From NCBI GenBank assembly GCA_964638245.1, contig CAZWZG010000181.1, positions 1 through 5,476 on the forward strand: 5,476 bases of DNA, read 5' to 3'. The translations under genes were made by a program, and so were the position numbers. This document shows positions 1-5,476 of this stretch, piece by piece. The notes under the pieces were generated by a model. It was not told where the DNA came from. It worked only from the letters and a program-made list of their open reading frames with translations, and made no database searches. Origin of the DNA: CAZWZG01 sp964638245 (GTDB taxonomy: Bacteria; Pseudomonadota; Alphaproteobacteria; Rhodobacterales; Rhodobacteraceae). The stretch's first letter is position 1; each line of letters starts with the position of its first letter.

Positions 1-2354
1 CAAAAGCCACCGGGTTCCCGATCGCCAAATTCGCGGCCAAGCTCGCCATTGGCTACACGCTCGACGAGCTCGACAACGACATCACGAAAGTGACCCCGGC
101 CAGCTTCGAACCGACCATCGACTACGTCGTCACCAAGATCCCGCGCTTCGCCTTCGAGAAATTCCCGGGCTCCGAGCCGAACCTGACCACCGCCATGAAA
201 TCCGTCGGCGAGGCCATGGCCATCGGACGGACCTTCCACGAATCCATGCAAAAAGCGCTGGCGTCGTTGGAAACGGGCCTCACCGGTTTTGATGACATCG
301 ACATCCCCGGCGCGCCCGACAAGGCCGCCATCACCAAGGCGCTTTCAGCCCAGACGCCCGACCGCCTGCGCGTGATCGCCCAGGCCATGCGCGAAGGTCT
401 GTCCAACGACGACATTCAGGCCGTCACTGCGTTTGACCCCTGGTTCCTGAACCGCATTCGCGAAATCATCGACACAGAGGCGGAGGTCAAGAAAGACGGC
501 TTGCCGATGACGGAAGACGGCCTGCGCCGGCTGAAGATGCTTGGCTTTACCGACGCGCGCTTGGCGATCCTGACAGGAAGGGACGAAGACGCGATCCGCC
601 GCGCGCGCCAGAACCTTGGCGTCACCGCCGTGTTCAAACGCATCGACACCTGCGCCGCGGAATTCGAGGCGCAGACGCCGTACATGTACTCGACCTACGA
701 AGAGCCCATGATGGGCGAGGTTGAAGACGAAGCCCGCCCCTCGGGCGCCGAAAAGATCGTCATTCTTGGCGGTGGCCCGAACCGGATCGGGCAAGGGATC
801 GAGTTCGATTATTGCTGTTGTCACGCCTGCTTTGCGCTTAGCGATGCGGGTTACGAGACGATCATGATCAACTGCAACCCCGAGACCGTGTCGACCGACT
901 ATGACACATCGGACCGGTTGTATTTCGAGCCGCTGACGTTCGAACACGTCATGGAAATACTGCGGGTTGAGCAGGAGGCCGGCACCCTAAAAGGTGTTAT
1001 CGTGCAATTTGGTGGTCAGACCCCGCTGAAACTTGCCAATGCGCTGGAAGAGTCCGGCATCCCGATCCTCGGCACGTCGCCGGATGCGATTGACTTGGCC
1101 GAGGACCGTGAGCGGTTCCAAAAGCTGGTCCAGGACCTTGGGCTGAAGCAACCGGAAAACGCCATCGCGTCCACGGATGAGCAAGCCATTGAGGCAGCGG
1201 GCAAAATCGGCTTCCCACTCGTCATTCGCCCCTCTTATGTCCTCGGTGGTCGCGCCATGGAAATCGTGCGTGATATGCCCCAGCTTGAGCGCTATATCGC
1301 TGAAGCCGTGGTCGTTTCGGGCAAAAGTCCGGTCTTGCTCGACAGCTATCTAGATGGTGCGACCGAGGTCGATGTTGACGCGCTTTGCGACGGTAAGGAC
1401 GTCCATGTGTCTGGCATCATGGAGCACATCGAAGAGGCAGGCGTGCACTCTGGCGACAGCGCTTGCTCGCTGCCGCCCCACACGCTCTCGGACGCGGTCA
1501 TCGACGAACTGATCCGCCAAACCGAGGCCCTTGCGCTCGCGCTCAACGTCGTCGGCCTGATGAACGTCCAGTTCGCGATCAAGGGCGAGGACGTCTACCT
1601 GATCGAAGTGAATCCGCGCGCCTCGCGCACGGTGCCGTTCGTCGCCAAGGCCACTGACAGCGCAATTGCCTCCATCGCCGCGCGCCTGATGGCGGGAGAG
1701 CCGCTTTCGACCTTCCCCAAGGCCCCCAAACCAAGCCAGCTAACAGAAACGCCCGTCCCGTCCGGTGACCCGATGCAACTGGCCGACTTCCGCAGTCCGT
1801 GGTTCTCGGTCAAGGAAGCCGTCCTCCCCTTCGCCCGCTTCCCGGGCGTCGACACTCTGCTGGGCCCTGAGATGCGCTCAACCGGTGAGGTCATGGGCTG
1901 GGACGCCACTTTCGCCCGTGCGTTCCTGAAGGCACAGCTTGGCGCGGGCGTGACGCTCCCGACCCAAGGCACGGTCTTCTTCTCGATCAAGGATGCCGAC
2001 AAAACGCCCGAGCTGGTAGACACCGCCAAGCTGCTCAAGGAGCTTGGCCTCACCATCCTCGCCACGCGCGGCACGGCAGAGTTCCTCAACGAGAATGGCA
2101 TCGAAAGTGACACGGTGAACAAGGCCTATGAAGGCGGGCGGACCATCGTGGACGTCATGAAAGACGGCCTCGTGCAACTGGTCATGAACACTACCGAAGG
2201 CGCGCAGGCGGTCGAAGACAGCCGTTCCATGCGCAACGTCGCGCTGATGGACAAGATCCCGTATTACACGACGGCTGCGGGTGCCCATGCAGCGGCGCTG
2301 GCGATGAAGGCGGCGCAAGAGGGTGCTGTGGATGTGAGGTCGTTGCAGGGGTGA
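1..2354 (+). CDS. carB: Carbamoyl phosphate synthetase large subunit, C-terminal part (5' end outside window)
   Basis: CarB makes carbamoyl phosphate from bicarbonate, two ATP and ammonia delivered by the small subunit CarA, feeding both arginine and pyrimidine synthesis in the cytoplasm. The reading frame is open from base 3 (first visible residues KATGFPIAKF) to the TGA at 2352-2354, about 783 residues. E. coli CarB has 1073, so roughly the first 300 or more are missing. The fragment starts late in the first ATP-grasp half. It continues through the oligomerisation domain, then the second ATP-grasp half with ILGGGPNRIGQG near 757-795, VLGGRAME near 1236-1262 and EVNPRASRTVPF near 1605-1640. 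It ends in the MGS-like allosteric domain (about 1890-2320), where the E. coli enzyme binds UMP, IMP and ornithine-linked effectors. The GTG at 90 is an internal codon, not the start, because homologous sequence continues upstream of it. No frameshift or stop interrupts the frame. The stop overlaps the next gene by four bases. Confidence 0.97.
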   Translation, partial: KATGFPIAKFAAKLAIGYTLDELDNDITKVTPASFEPTIDYVVTKIPRFAFEKFPGSEPNLTTAMKSVGEAMAIGRTFHESMQKALASLETGLTGFDDIDIPGAPDKAAITKALSAQTPDRLRVIAQAMREGLSNDDIQAVTAFDPWFLNRIREIIDTEAEVKKDGLPMTEDGLRRLKMLGFTDARLAILTGRDEDAIRRARQNLGVTAVFKRIDTCAAEFEAQTPYMYSTYEEPMMGEVEDEARPSGAEKIVILGGGPNRIGQGIEFDYCCCHACFALSDAGYETIMINCNPETVSTDYDTSDRLYFEPLTFEHVMEILRVEQEAGTLKGVIVQFGGQTPLKLANALEESGIPILGTSPDAIDLAEDRERFQKLVQDLGLKQPENAIASTDEQAIEAAGKIGFPLVIRPSYVLGGRAMEIVRDMPQLERYIAEAVVVSGKSPVLLDSYLDGATEVDVDALCDGKDVHVSGIMEHIEEAGVHSGDSACSLPPHTLSDAVIDELIRQTEALALALNVVGLMNVQFAIKGEDVYLIEVNPRASRTVPFVAKATDSAIASIAARLMAGEPLSTFPKAPKPSQLTETPVPSGDPMQLADFRSPWFSVKEAVLPFARFPGVDTLLGPEMRSTGEVMGWDATFARAFLKAQLGAGVTLPTQGTVFFSIKDADKTPELVDTAKLLKELGLTILATRGTAEFLNENGIESDTVNKAYEGGRTIVDVMKDGLVQLVMNTTEGAQAVEDSRSMRNVALMDKIPYYTTAAGAHAAALAMKAAQEGAVDVRSLQG

Positions 2355-2827
2355 GCGAGAGCCTCAAGGCATTCAACGCTCCATTGGGCGAGATCAGGAT
2401 TCTCGGCTGCTACGCCTGCGGCTCGCCTTTGACGCGGCCAGTTAAGCTTGTCTCGAGAGACATGCACGGTGTCGAAGAGCCGAATTCCCAATGTGACGAC
2501 CCACACCAGGAAATCATAGAGGAGGGCATTGCCTACCAATCGCGCAAGCCCCGCGTCCAAAGCTTCGATGGCAGGGGGCCGGGCCATCGGCTCGATTTCA
2601 GACCACAGTACTGGCTCACGCCACGAGACCTACTCGACCATGTCGGATACTCTCCGATCCCCACTCGCCACCAAGGATGCTGCGGATTGGATGGAATGGA
2701 CGGCCCAAATCGCGTCTGCGCGTGCGGAGCCGAAGTCGGAACCGAGCAAAGCGATTGTTGGACTGGACAGCTCTTCGTACCAGACCCCGACACCTGTGTT
2801 TGGATAAAGCGAAAGCGGAAAACCTAA
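2351..2827 (+). CDS. Cysteine-rich small protein of unknown function, coupled to carB
   Basis: I do not recognise this gene by name. It encodes 158 residues from a GTG that overlaps the carB stop (GTGA). A GAGGT at 2336-2340 is a plausible, slightly distant ribosome binding site. There is no signal peptide or membrane segment. Nine cysteines occur: a CxxC pair at 20/23 (CYACG), C48, then a C-terminal cluster at C110, C111, C123, C125, C136 and C149 with H107 beside it. The block around residues 107-137 (HQGCCGLDGMDGPN, then CACG, VGTE and DCW) reads like a conserved family signature and suggests a metal-binding, probably zinc, fold; that is inference. A short basic tail (KRKRK) ends it. By hand count GC at third codon positions is about two thirds, apparently lower than in the neighbours, with several GGA, CGA, AGA and ATA codons, so recent acquisition or weak expression is possible. 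The alternative is a chance frame, but its coherence and coupling argue for a real gene. Confidence 0.66.
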   Translation: MSESLKAFNAPLGEIRILGCYACGSPLTRPVKLVSRDMHGVEEPNSQCDDPHQEIIEEGIAYQSRKPRVQSFDGRGPGHRLDFRPQYWLTPRDLLDHVGYSPIPTRHQGCCGLDGMDGPNRVCACGAEVGTEQSDCWTGQLFVPDPDTCVWIKRKRKT

Positions 2828-2977
2828 AACTCCGTCCGGGATCAAAGCTAACCTCCGCCAAGCATGAAACTGCTCTTTCCGAGGGACAGACGCCCGCCCC
2901 TCTCAATCCCTAAAAGTCTATCCTTTACCACCCCTTAGCATCCCAAGCGCTACGCCGTTGCGAAACCAATGCGCGAC

Positions 2978-2981
2978 GGAG
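2978..2981 (+). promoter_or_regulatory. Ribosome binding site of the GAF-EAL gene
   Basis: GGAG lies six bases before the ATG at 2988. It fixes the start there and not at the in-frame TTG at 2958, which would add ten residues and has no such site at proper distance. Confidence 0.7.
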
Positions 2982-2987
2982 ATTCCG

Positions 2988-4220
2988 ATGGATTTGCCCA
3001 AACCTCTCGACCTCGGCCTTGATGCCTCGACCGAAGACATCATCGATGTCGCGCTTGGGACGGTGCGCAAGCACTTGGGGATGGAGGTCGCCTACCTTTC
3101 AGAGTTCGTGGACGGAAAATCGGTCTTTCGCGCCGTTTCCGCGCCCGGTCTCGAAGCGCTGATCAAACCGGGCGATAGCCAGAACCTTGATGATGTCTAT
3201 TGCCAGCACATTCTTGATGGCCGCCTGCCCAACGTCATTCAGGATACCGCGAACGAGCCGATCTGTCAGGCGTTGCCGATCACCAAGCAGGTCCCCATCG
3301 GCAGTCACGTCAGCGTGCCGGTGACGCGCGAAGACGGCACGGTCTATGGCATGTTCTGTTGCCTCAGCCCAACGCCGAACCCGTCGCTGAACGATCGCGA
3401 TCTTGCGGTCATGCAGACCTTTGCCGATCTCGCCAAAAAGCAGTTGAACACCAGCCTGCGCAGTCGGGCCGAGCGTGACGAAGCCCGCCAGCGGATACAG
3501 GACGTCATGGACGCCCATGGTTTCCGTATCGTGCTTCAGCCGATCTTTCCCCTCGGGAGCACGCGCCCTGCCGGGTTTGAGTCGCTCTGCCGGTTCGAAG
3601 CCAAACCCTATCGCCCCCCAAACATCTGGTTTGACGAGGCTTTCTCGGTGGGGCGTCAGTTGGAACTGGAACTGGCCGTGATCGAATGCGCGCTGGCGAG
3701 TTTTGAGACCCTGCCCGCCGATATCTACCTGTCGGTCAACGCTTCGCCGGGAACCGTCGCCTCCGGCCGTTTGCCCGACATCTTCAAACCCCACCCCCAA
3801 GAGCGCATTGTGCTTGAGTTGACCGAGCATGCCGTTGTCGATGACTACGCCGTGTTGGAGGCCGAGCTTCGGGTGCTTGCCTTTGCGGGCGTGCGTATTG
3901 CGATCGATGATGTTGGCGCGGGTCACTCTGGACTGAGCCACATCCTCAAGATCAAGCCCGACCTGTTGAAACTCGATATGGAGCTGACCAAGGACGTCGA
4001 CACGGATGTTGCGCGCCAATCGCTGGTCAAAGGAATGGTGCATTTCGCGGATGCCTGTAATGCCAAGATCATCGCAGAGGGAATCGAGAAGGCCGCGGAA
4101 GCCGCGAAACTTTCCGAACTTGGCGTCGCGCTCGGCCAAGGCTACCACCTTGGCAAGCCGGACACGATGGAAGCGGCGCTTGCGTGGTTTGCCGAGGAAC
4201 AGGTCGAGCGGGCCGGTTAA
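2988..4220 (+). CDS. GAF-EAL domain protein, probable cyclic-di-GMP phosphodiesterase
   Basis: This 410-residue soluble protein probably hydrolyses cyclic di-GMP to pGpG in response to a signal sensed by its N-terminal domain. A GAF domain spans about residues 16-152 (YCQHIL near 71-76, GSHVSVPV at 105-112, GMFCCL at 121-126). A short charged linker (about 155-175) follows, then an EAL domain (about 178-402). The EAL signature is ESL (E198 kept). The other expected positions are present: Q184 in LQPI, N251, E277 and E280 in LELTE, D307-D308, K328 and D330 in LKLD, E364 in AEG, and Q384 in QGYHLGKP. Loop 6 reads DDVGAGHSG instead of the commoner DDFGTGYSS, a variation found in other GAF-EAL proteins as far as I recall. 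There is no GGDEF domain, transmembrane helix or receiver domain. The start is ATG with GGAG six bases upstream. The gene stands 160 bases after its + strand neighbour and converges on rpmG. The GAF ligand cannot be told from sequence. Confidence 0.93.
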   Translation: MDLPKPLDLGLDASTEDIIDVALGTVRKHLGMEVAYLSEFVDGKSVFRAVSAPGLEALIKPGDSQNLDDVYCQHILDGRLPNVIQDTANEPICQALPITKQVPIGSHVSVPVTREDGTVYGMFCCLSPTPNPSLNDRDLAVMQTFADLAKKQLNTSLRSRAERDEARQRIQDVMDAHGFRIVLQPIFPLGSTRPAGFESLCRFEAKPYRPPNIWFDEAFSVGRQLELELAVIECALASFETLPADIYLSVNASPGTVASGRLPDIFKPHPQERIVLELTEHAVVDDYAVLEAELRVLAFAGVRIAIDDVGAGHSGLSHILKIKPDLLKLDMELTKDVDTDVARQSLVKGMVHFADACNAKIIAEGIEKAAEAAKLSELGVALGQGYHLGKPDTMEAALAWFAEEQVERAG

Positions 4221-4225
4221 GGCAC

Positions 4226-4260
4226 AAAAAAACCGCGCTCAAAGACGCGGTTCTTTTTTT
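4226..4260. terminator. Bidirectional intrinsic terminator between the GAF-EAL gene and rpmG
   Basis: A seven-base-pair stem, AACCGCG (4231-4237) with CGCGGTT (4246-4252) around an eight-base loop, is flanked by seven A on the left (4226-4232) and seven T on the right (4254-4260). Read on either strand this gives a GC-rich hairpin followed by a U tract. It starts six bases after the GAF-EAL stop codon and serves the converging rpmG transcript as well. Confidence 0.92.
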
Positions 4261-4261
4261 C

Positions 4262-4293
4262 AAAAGGCAATCAAGTGCTTACTTGATTTTGCC
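4262..4293 (-). terminator. Hairpin over the rpmG stop codon, possible first terminator
   Basis: The sequence 4266-4293 folds into a stem: GGCAA and TCAAGT on one side pair with ACTTGA and TTGCC on the other, with a two-base bulge and the four-base loop 4277-4280. The core AATCAAGT/ACTTGATT (4269-4276 and 4281-4288) is perfect. On the - strand the stem is followed at once by TTTT (4265-4262), so it resembles a weak intrinsic terminator. The rpmG stop codon (4279-4281) sits at the loop. The stronger bidirectional terminator lies just downstream, so this may instead protect the 3' end of the mRNA. Confidence 0.5.
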
Positions 4294-4446
4294 TTCCTTG
4301 TATTCGACGTGCTTGCGCACGACCGGGTCGTACTTTTTGACAACCATCTTCTCGGTCATCGTGCGCGCGTTCTTCTTGGTCACATAGAAATGACCCGTGT
4401 CCGCTGTCGAGTTCAGGCGGATTTTGATCGTGGTCGGCTTGGCCAT
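4279..4446 (-). CDS. rpmG: 50S ribosomal protein L33
   Basis: L33 is a small protein of the large ribosomal subunit located near the E site. The 55-residue sequence begins MAKPTTIKIRLNSTA and carries the typical GHFYVTKKNART, KYDPVVRKH and YKEGKIK segments, so it is full length for the family. It contains no cysteine and is thus the zinc-independent (C-minus) form, not the four-cysteine form. The ATG at 4446-4444 is chosen because AAGAGG (4460-4455) sits eight bases upstream and because L33 proteins begin MAK; an in-frame earlier codon at 4464 would add six unneeded residues. Upstream there is a candidate promoter (4498-4525) and a leader hairpin (4464-4481). Downstream are two hairpins, so the gene is probably transcribed alone. 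It follows the DUF533 gene on the same strand with a 98-base gap. Confidence 0.97.
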   Translation of the reverse strand: MAKPTTIKIRLNSTADTGHFYVTKKNARTMTEKMVVKKYDPVVRKHVEYKEGKIK

Positions 4447-4463
4447 GTCTAACACCTCTTGCA

Positions 4464-4481
4464 CGGACGCCCGCGCGTCCG
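4464..4481 (-). other. Hairpin in the rpmG leader
   Basis: CGGACGC (4464-4470) and GCGTCCG (4475-4481) form a perfect seven-base-pair, GC-rich stem with a four-base loop. On the rpmG transcript it would lie about ten bases from the predicted 5' end and three bases before the AAGAGG ribosome binding site. It lacks a U tract, so it is not an intrinsic terminator. A role in mRNA stability or translational control is possible but not shown. Confidence 0.55.
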
Positions 4482-4497
4482 GAAATTCGAAGTCCGC

Positions 4498-4525
4498 CTT
4501 CTATCCGATTGCCGCCCCAAGTCAA
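4498..4525 (-). promoter_or_regulatory. Candidate sigma-70-type promoter of rpmG
   Basis: On the - strand TTGACT (4525-4520) is followed after 16 bases by TAGAAG (4503-4498). The -35 element is close to consensus and the -10 element is fair. The implied start, near 4491, would give a leader of about 45 bases before the rpmG ATG. The spacing is one base short of optimal, and no start site has been measured. Confidence 0.55.
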
Positions 4526-4533
4526 CAGGGGCG
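4513..4533. repeat. Inverted repeat enclosing the -35 element of the rpmG promoter
   Basis: CGCCCC (4513-4518) and GGGGCG (4528-4533) are perfect six-base arms around a nine-base centre that contains the TTGACT element. It begins 12 bases after the DUF533 stop codon. It could be a hairpin ending that transcript, an operator, or chance in GC-rich DNA. There is no T tract after it on the - strand. Confidence 0.4.
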
Positions 4534-4544
4534 CTGCGGTTTTC

Positions 4545-5246
4545 TCAGCCAACGCCCATCGTGGAATGGATCCGAGCACGTTCCGTATCCGAAAGGCCCA
4601 GTGCTGCGGCCAAGGCATTCAGGTATTGCGCCTCGGCAGGGTTATCCACGCGCACGGCCATGACCGACATCGCATAAATCTGGCTCGCACCCTGACCCCG
4701 CGCATCCGCTGCAAGGGCATGGACGTCCACCGGTGCCGCCAGCTCTGCCTCGACGAAAGCAAGCTCTTCGGCATCAAGGTCTTTCATGTGCTCCAGAAGC
4801 TTGGCCCGCTCTTCAGCGTCGATCTCGCCGTCGGCCTTGGCCGCCTGGATCATGGCGCGGATCATCAGCTTTGCGTTGTCTTCCATGGTGTCGGTGGCAA
4901 GCGTCGTGCCGGTCATTGCATCCATCATGCCCGCCATGCCCGTAGCACCAGCAGCGCCAGCCCCGGCAAAAGCGCTCATCAGACCACCCAAGCCGGCCGC
5001 AGCCTGATCCCCGGCCGATCCGGCCATACCGCCGAATTTCGACATCATCTCGTTGAGGCCAGACGCGCCACCCGGCACGCCCATCTTTTCCATCATGTCG
5101 CCAAGCGGACCTGTCATGGCCTCCATGGGATTGTCCCCCATCTTGTCCTTGACCCCGGCCATGCCGCCCATGTCCTTGAACTTATCCATGCCCTTGGCTG
5201 CGGCATATCCAACAGCGAGCGTGGCCAATGTGCGAACGAAACTCAT
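4545..5246 (-). CDS. DUF533 / TerB-like family protein with Met/Gly-rich N-terminal half
   Basis: The C-terminal half (about residues 122-229 of 233) matches my knowledge of the DUF533 family, which databases often label tellurite resistance TerB family. Typical pieces are LMIRAMIQAAKADGEID with the acidic DGEIDAEE stretch (139-146), APVDV (171-175), QIYAMSV (189-195) and AQYLNALAAALGL (206-218). It is an all-helical fold whose cellular role is not established; the tellurite label is by similarity only. The N-terminal half starts MSFVRTLATLAVGYAAAKG, a short hydrophobic stretch (about 4-18) that might touch a membrane but is weak as a transmembrane helix. It then becomes low-complexity, with 18 methionines in the first 111 residues plus many Gly and Ala. 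The ATG at 5246-5244 is preferred because GGAGG (5256-5252) lies five bases upstream; an in-frame TTG at 5258 overlaps that site. It lies about 65 bases downstream of rnpB on the same strand, without an obvious terminator between. Confidence 0.88.
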   Translation of the reverse strand: MSFVRTLATLAVGYAAAKGMDKFKDMGGMAGVKDKMGDNPMEAMTGPLGDMMEKMGVPGGASGLNEMMSKFGGMAGSAGDQAAAGLGGLMSAFAGAGAAGATGMAGMMDAMTGTTLATDTMEDNAKLMIRAMIQAAKADGEIDAEERAKLLEHMKDLDAEELAFVEAELAAPVDVHALAADARGQGASQIYAMSVMAVRVDNPAEAQYLNALAAALGLSDTERARIHSTMGVG

Positions 5247-5261
5247 GCGATCCTCCAAACC

Positions 5262-5301
5262 TGACGTTGGCGCAAGCCTAACATCCTTTGGTGAAACGTC
5301 A
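5262..5301. repeat. Seven-base inverted repeat between rnpB and the DUF533 gene
   Basis: TGACGTT (5262-5268) and AACGTCA (5295-5301) are perfect arms separated by 26 bases. The pair fills most of the gap between the rnpB 3' end and the DUF533 start. It may be a split operator, an RNA stem with a large loop, or chance. No clear -35/-10 pair was seen alongside. Confidence 0.35.
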
Positions 5302-5310
5302 TGGGAAAGT

Positions 5311-5476
5311 TTTGCGCGGATGGCCTGTAAGCCGGATTCTGTCCAAGGCGTTGCCGCCTCTGGATGACCATTCGTCTACACGCGCCGTTACCGACGCGCT
5401 CTAGCTGCCGACCCGGACGCCGGGGCGAAGCACCCCATGTGGCATCCCTATTTGGCATTGCTCCCGGTGGGGCTTG
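5311..5476 (-). ncRNA. rnpB: RNase P RNA, bacterial class A, 3' part (5' end outside window)
   Basis: This is the catalytic RNA of RNase P, which with the protein RnpA removes 5' leaders from precursor tRNAs. Read on the - strand, the window contains the conserved blocks of bacterial type A RNase P RNA in order: CCACCGGGAGCAATGCCAAA and AUAGGGA near the right edge, the GGGUCGGCAGCUAGAG segment, UGUAGACGAAUGGUC, and finally ACAGAAUCCGGCUUACAGG close to the 3' end. A GCAA tetraloop hairpin (AGGCG/CGCCT, 5346-5359) probably corresponds to P18. About the last 165 bases are present. The 5' part, including the partner strand of P1, lies beyond base 5476, so the exact 3' end (given as 5311) is uncertain by about ten bases. 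No U-tract terminator follows before the DUF533 gene. Confidence 0.95.

Noticed and set aside
90..92. GTG as the start of carB
   Set aside because: CarB-like sequence (KATGFPIAKF and onward) continues in frame to the left edge, so the gene simply begins outside the window.
345..947. 200-residue open frame on the - strand
   Set aside because: It lies fully antisense to carB, and its composition is that of a shadow of GC-rich coding sequence, with no recognisable domain.
2881..2902. GAGGG...CCCTC inverted repeat as a terminator after the Cys-rich gene
   Set aside because: Only five base pairs with a 12-base loop and no T tract follow; not distinguishable from chance.
2828..2987. Promoter for the GAF-EAL gene in the gap
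   Set aside because: No -35/-10 pair with acceptable match and spacing could be picked out by eye; transcription may come from upstream or use an unfamiliar element.
3099..4148. 349-residue open frame on the - strand
   Set aside because: It is antisense to the GAF-EAL gene, whose domains and catalytic motifs are clear; the reverse frame shows no family features.
4509..5264. 251-residue open frame on the + strand
   Set aside because: It is antisense to the DUF533 gene, is His/Arg-rich as expected of a shadow frame, and has no convincing ribosome binding site.
5243..5458. Small open frame on the - strand across the right end
   Set aside because: It lies inside the RNase P RNA and its 3' flank; the conserved RNA blocks explain the sequence.

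Overview
The window looks like ordinary chromosome from a GC-rich alphaproteobacterium, most likely of the Rhodobacterales/Roseobacter type. I base this on the form of CarB, a cysteine-free L33, a TerB-like DUF533 protein with a Met/Gly-rich front half, and a class A RNase P RNA. The lineage is inferred from remembered family resemblance, not from a search. No mobile element, CRISPR array, tRNA or rRNA is visible.

Left part, + strand (1-2827): the window opens inside carB, the large subunit of carbamoyl phosphate synthetase, with about 783 C-terminal residues present. Its stop overlaps the GTG start of a small gene for a cysteine-rich protein of 158 residues that I cannot name (GTGA overlap, 2351-2354). 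The two are probably cotranscribed. The 160 bases that follow (2828-2987) hold no gene and no convincing promoter or terminator; only a ribosome binding site at the far end is clear.

Middle (2988-4220, + strand): a 410-residue GAF-EAL protein, a probable cyclic-di-GMP phosphodiesterase with all the usual catalytic positions filled. It converges on rpmG, and a bidirectional intrinsic terminator (4226-4260) separates them. A second hairpin, built over the rpmG stop codon, lies just beyond.

Right part, - strand (4279-5476): reading leftward from the right edge come the 3' portion of rnpB (RNase P RNA), a DUF533/TerB-like gene about 65 bases after it, and rpmG (ribosomal protein L33). rpmG appears to have its own promoter between the DUF533 stop codon and its own start, and a short leader with a strong hairpin. 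The window therefore mixes pyrimidine/arginine precursor synthesis, c-di-GMP signalling and two translation-related housekeeping genes; these do not form one system.

I found no clear new biological system. The items most worth a second look are the Cys-rich small protein coupled to carB and the inverted repeats around the rpmG promoter and leader.
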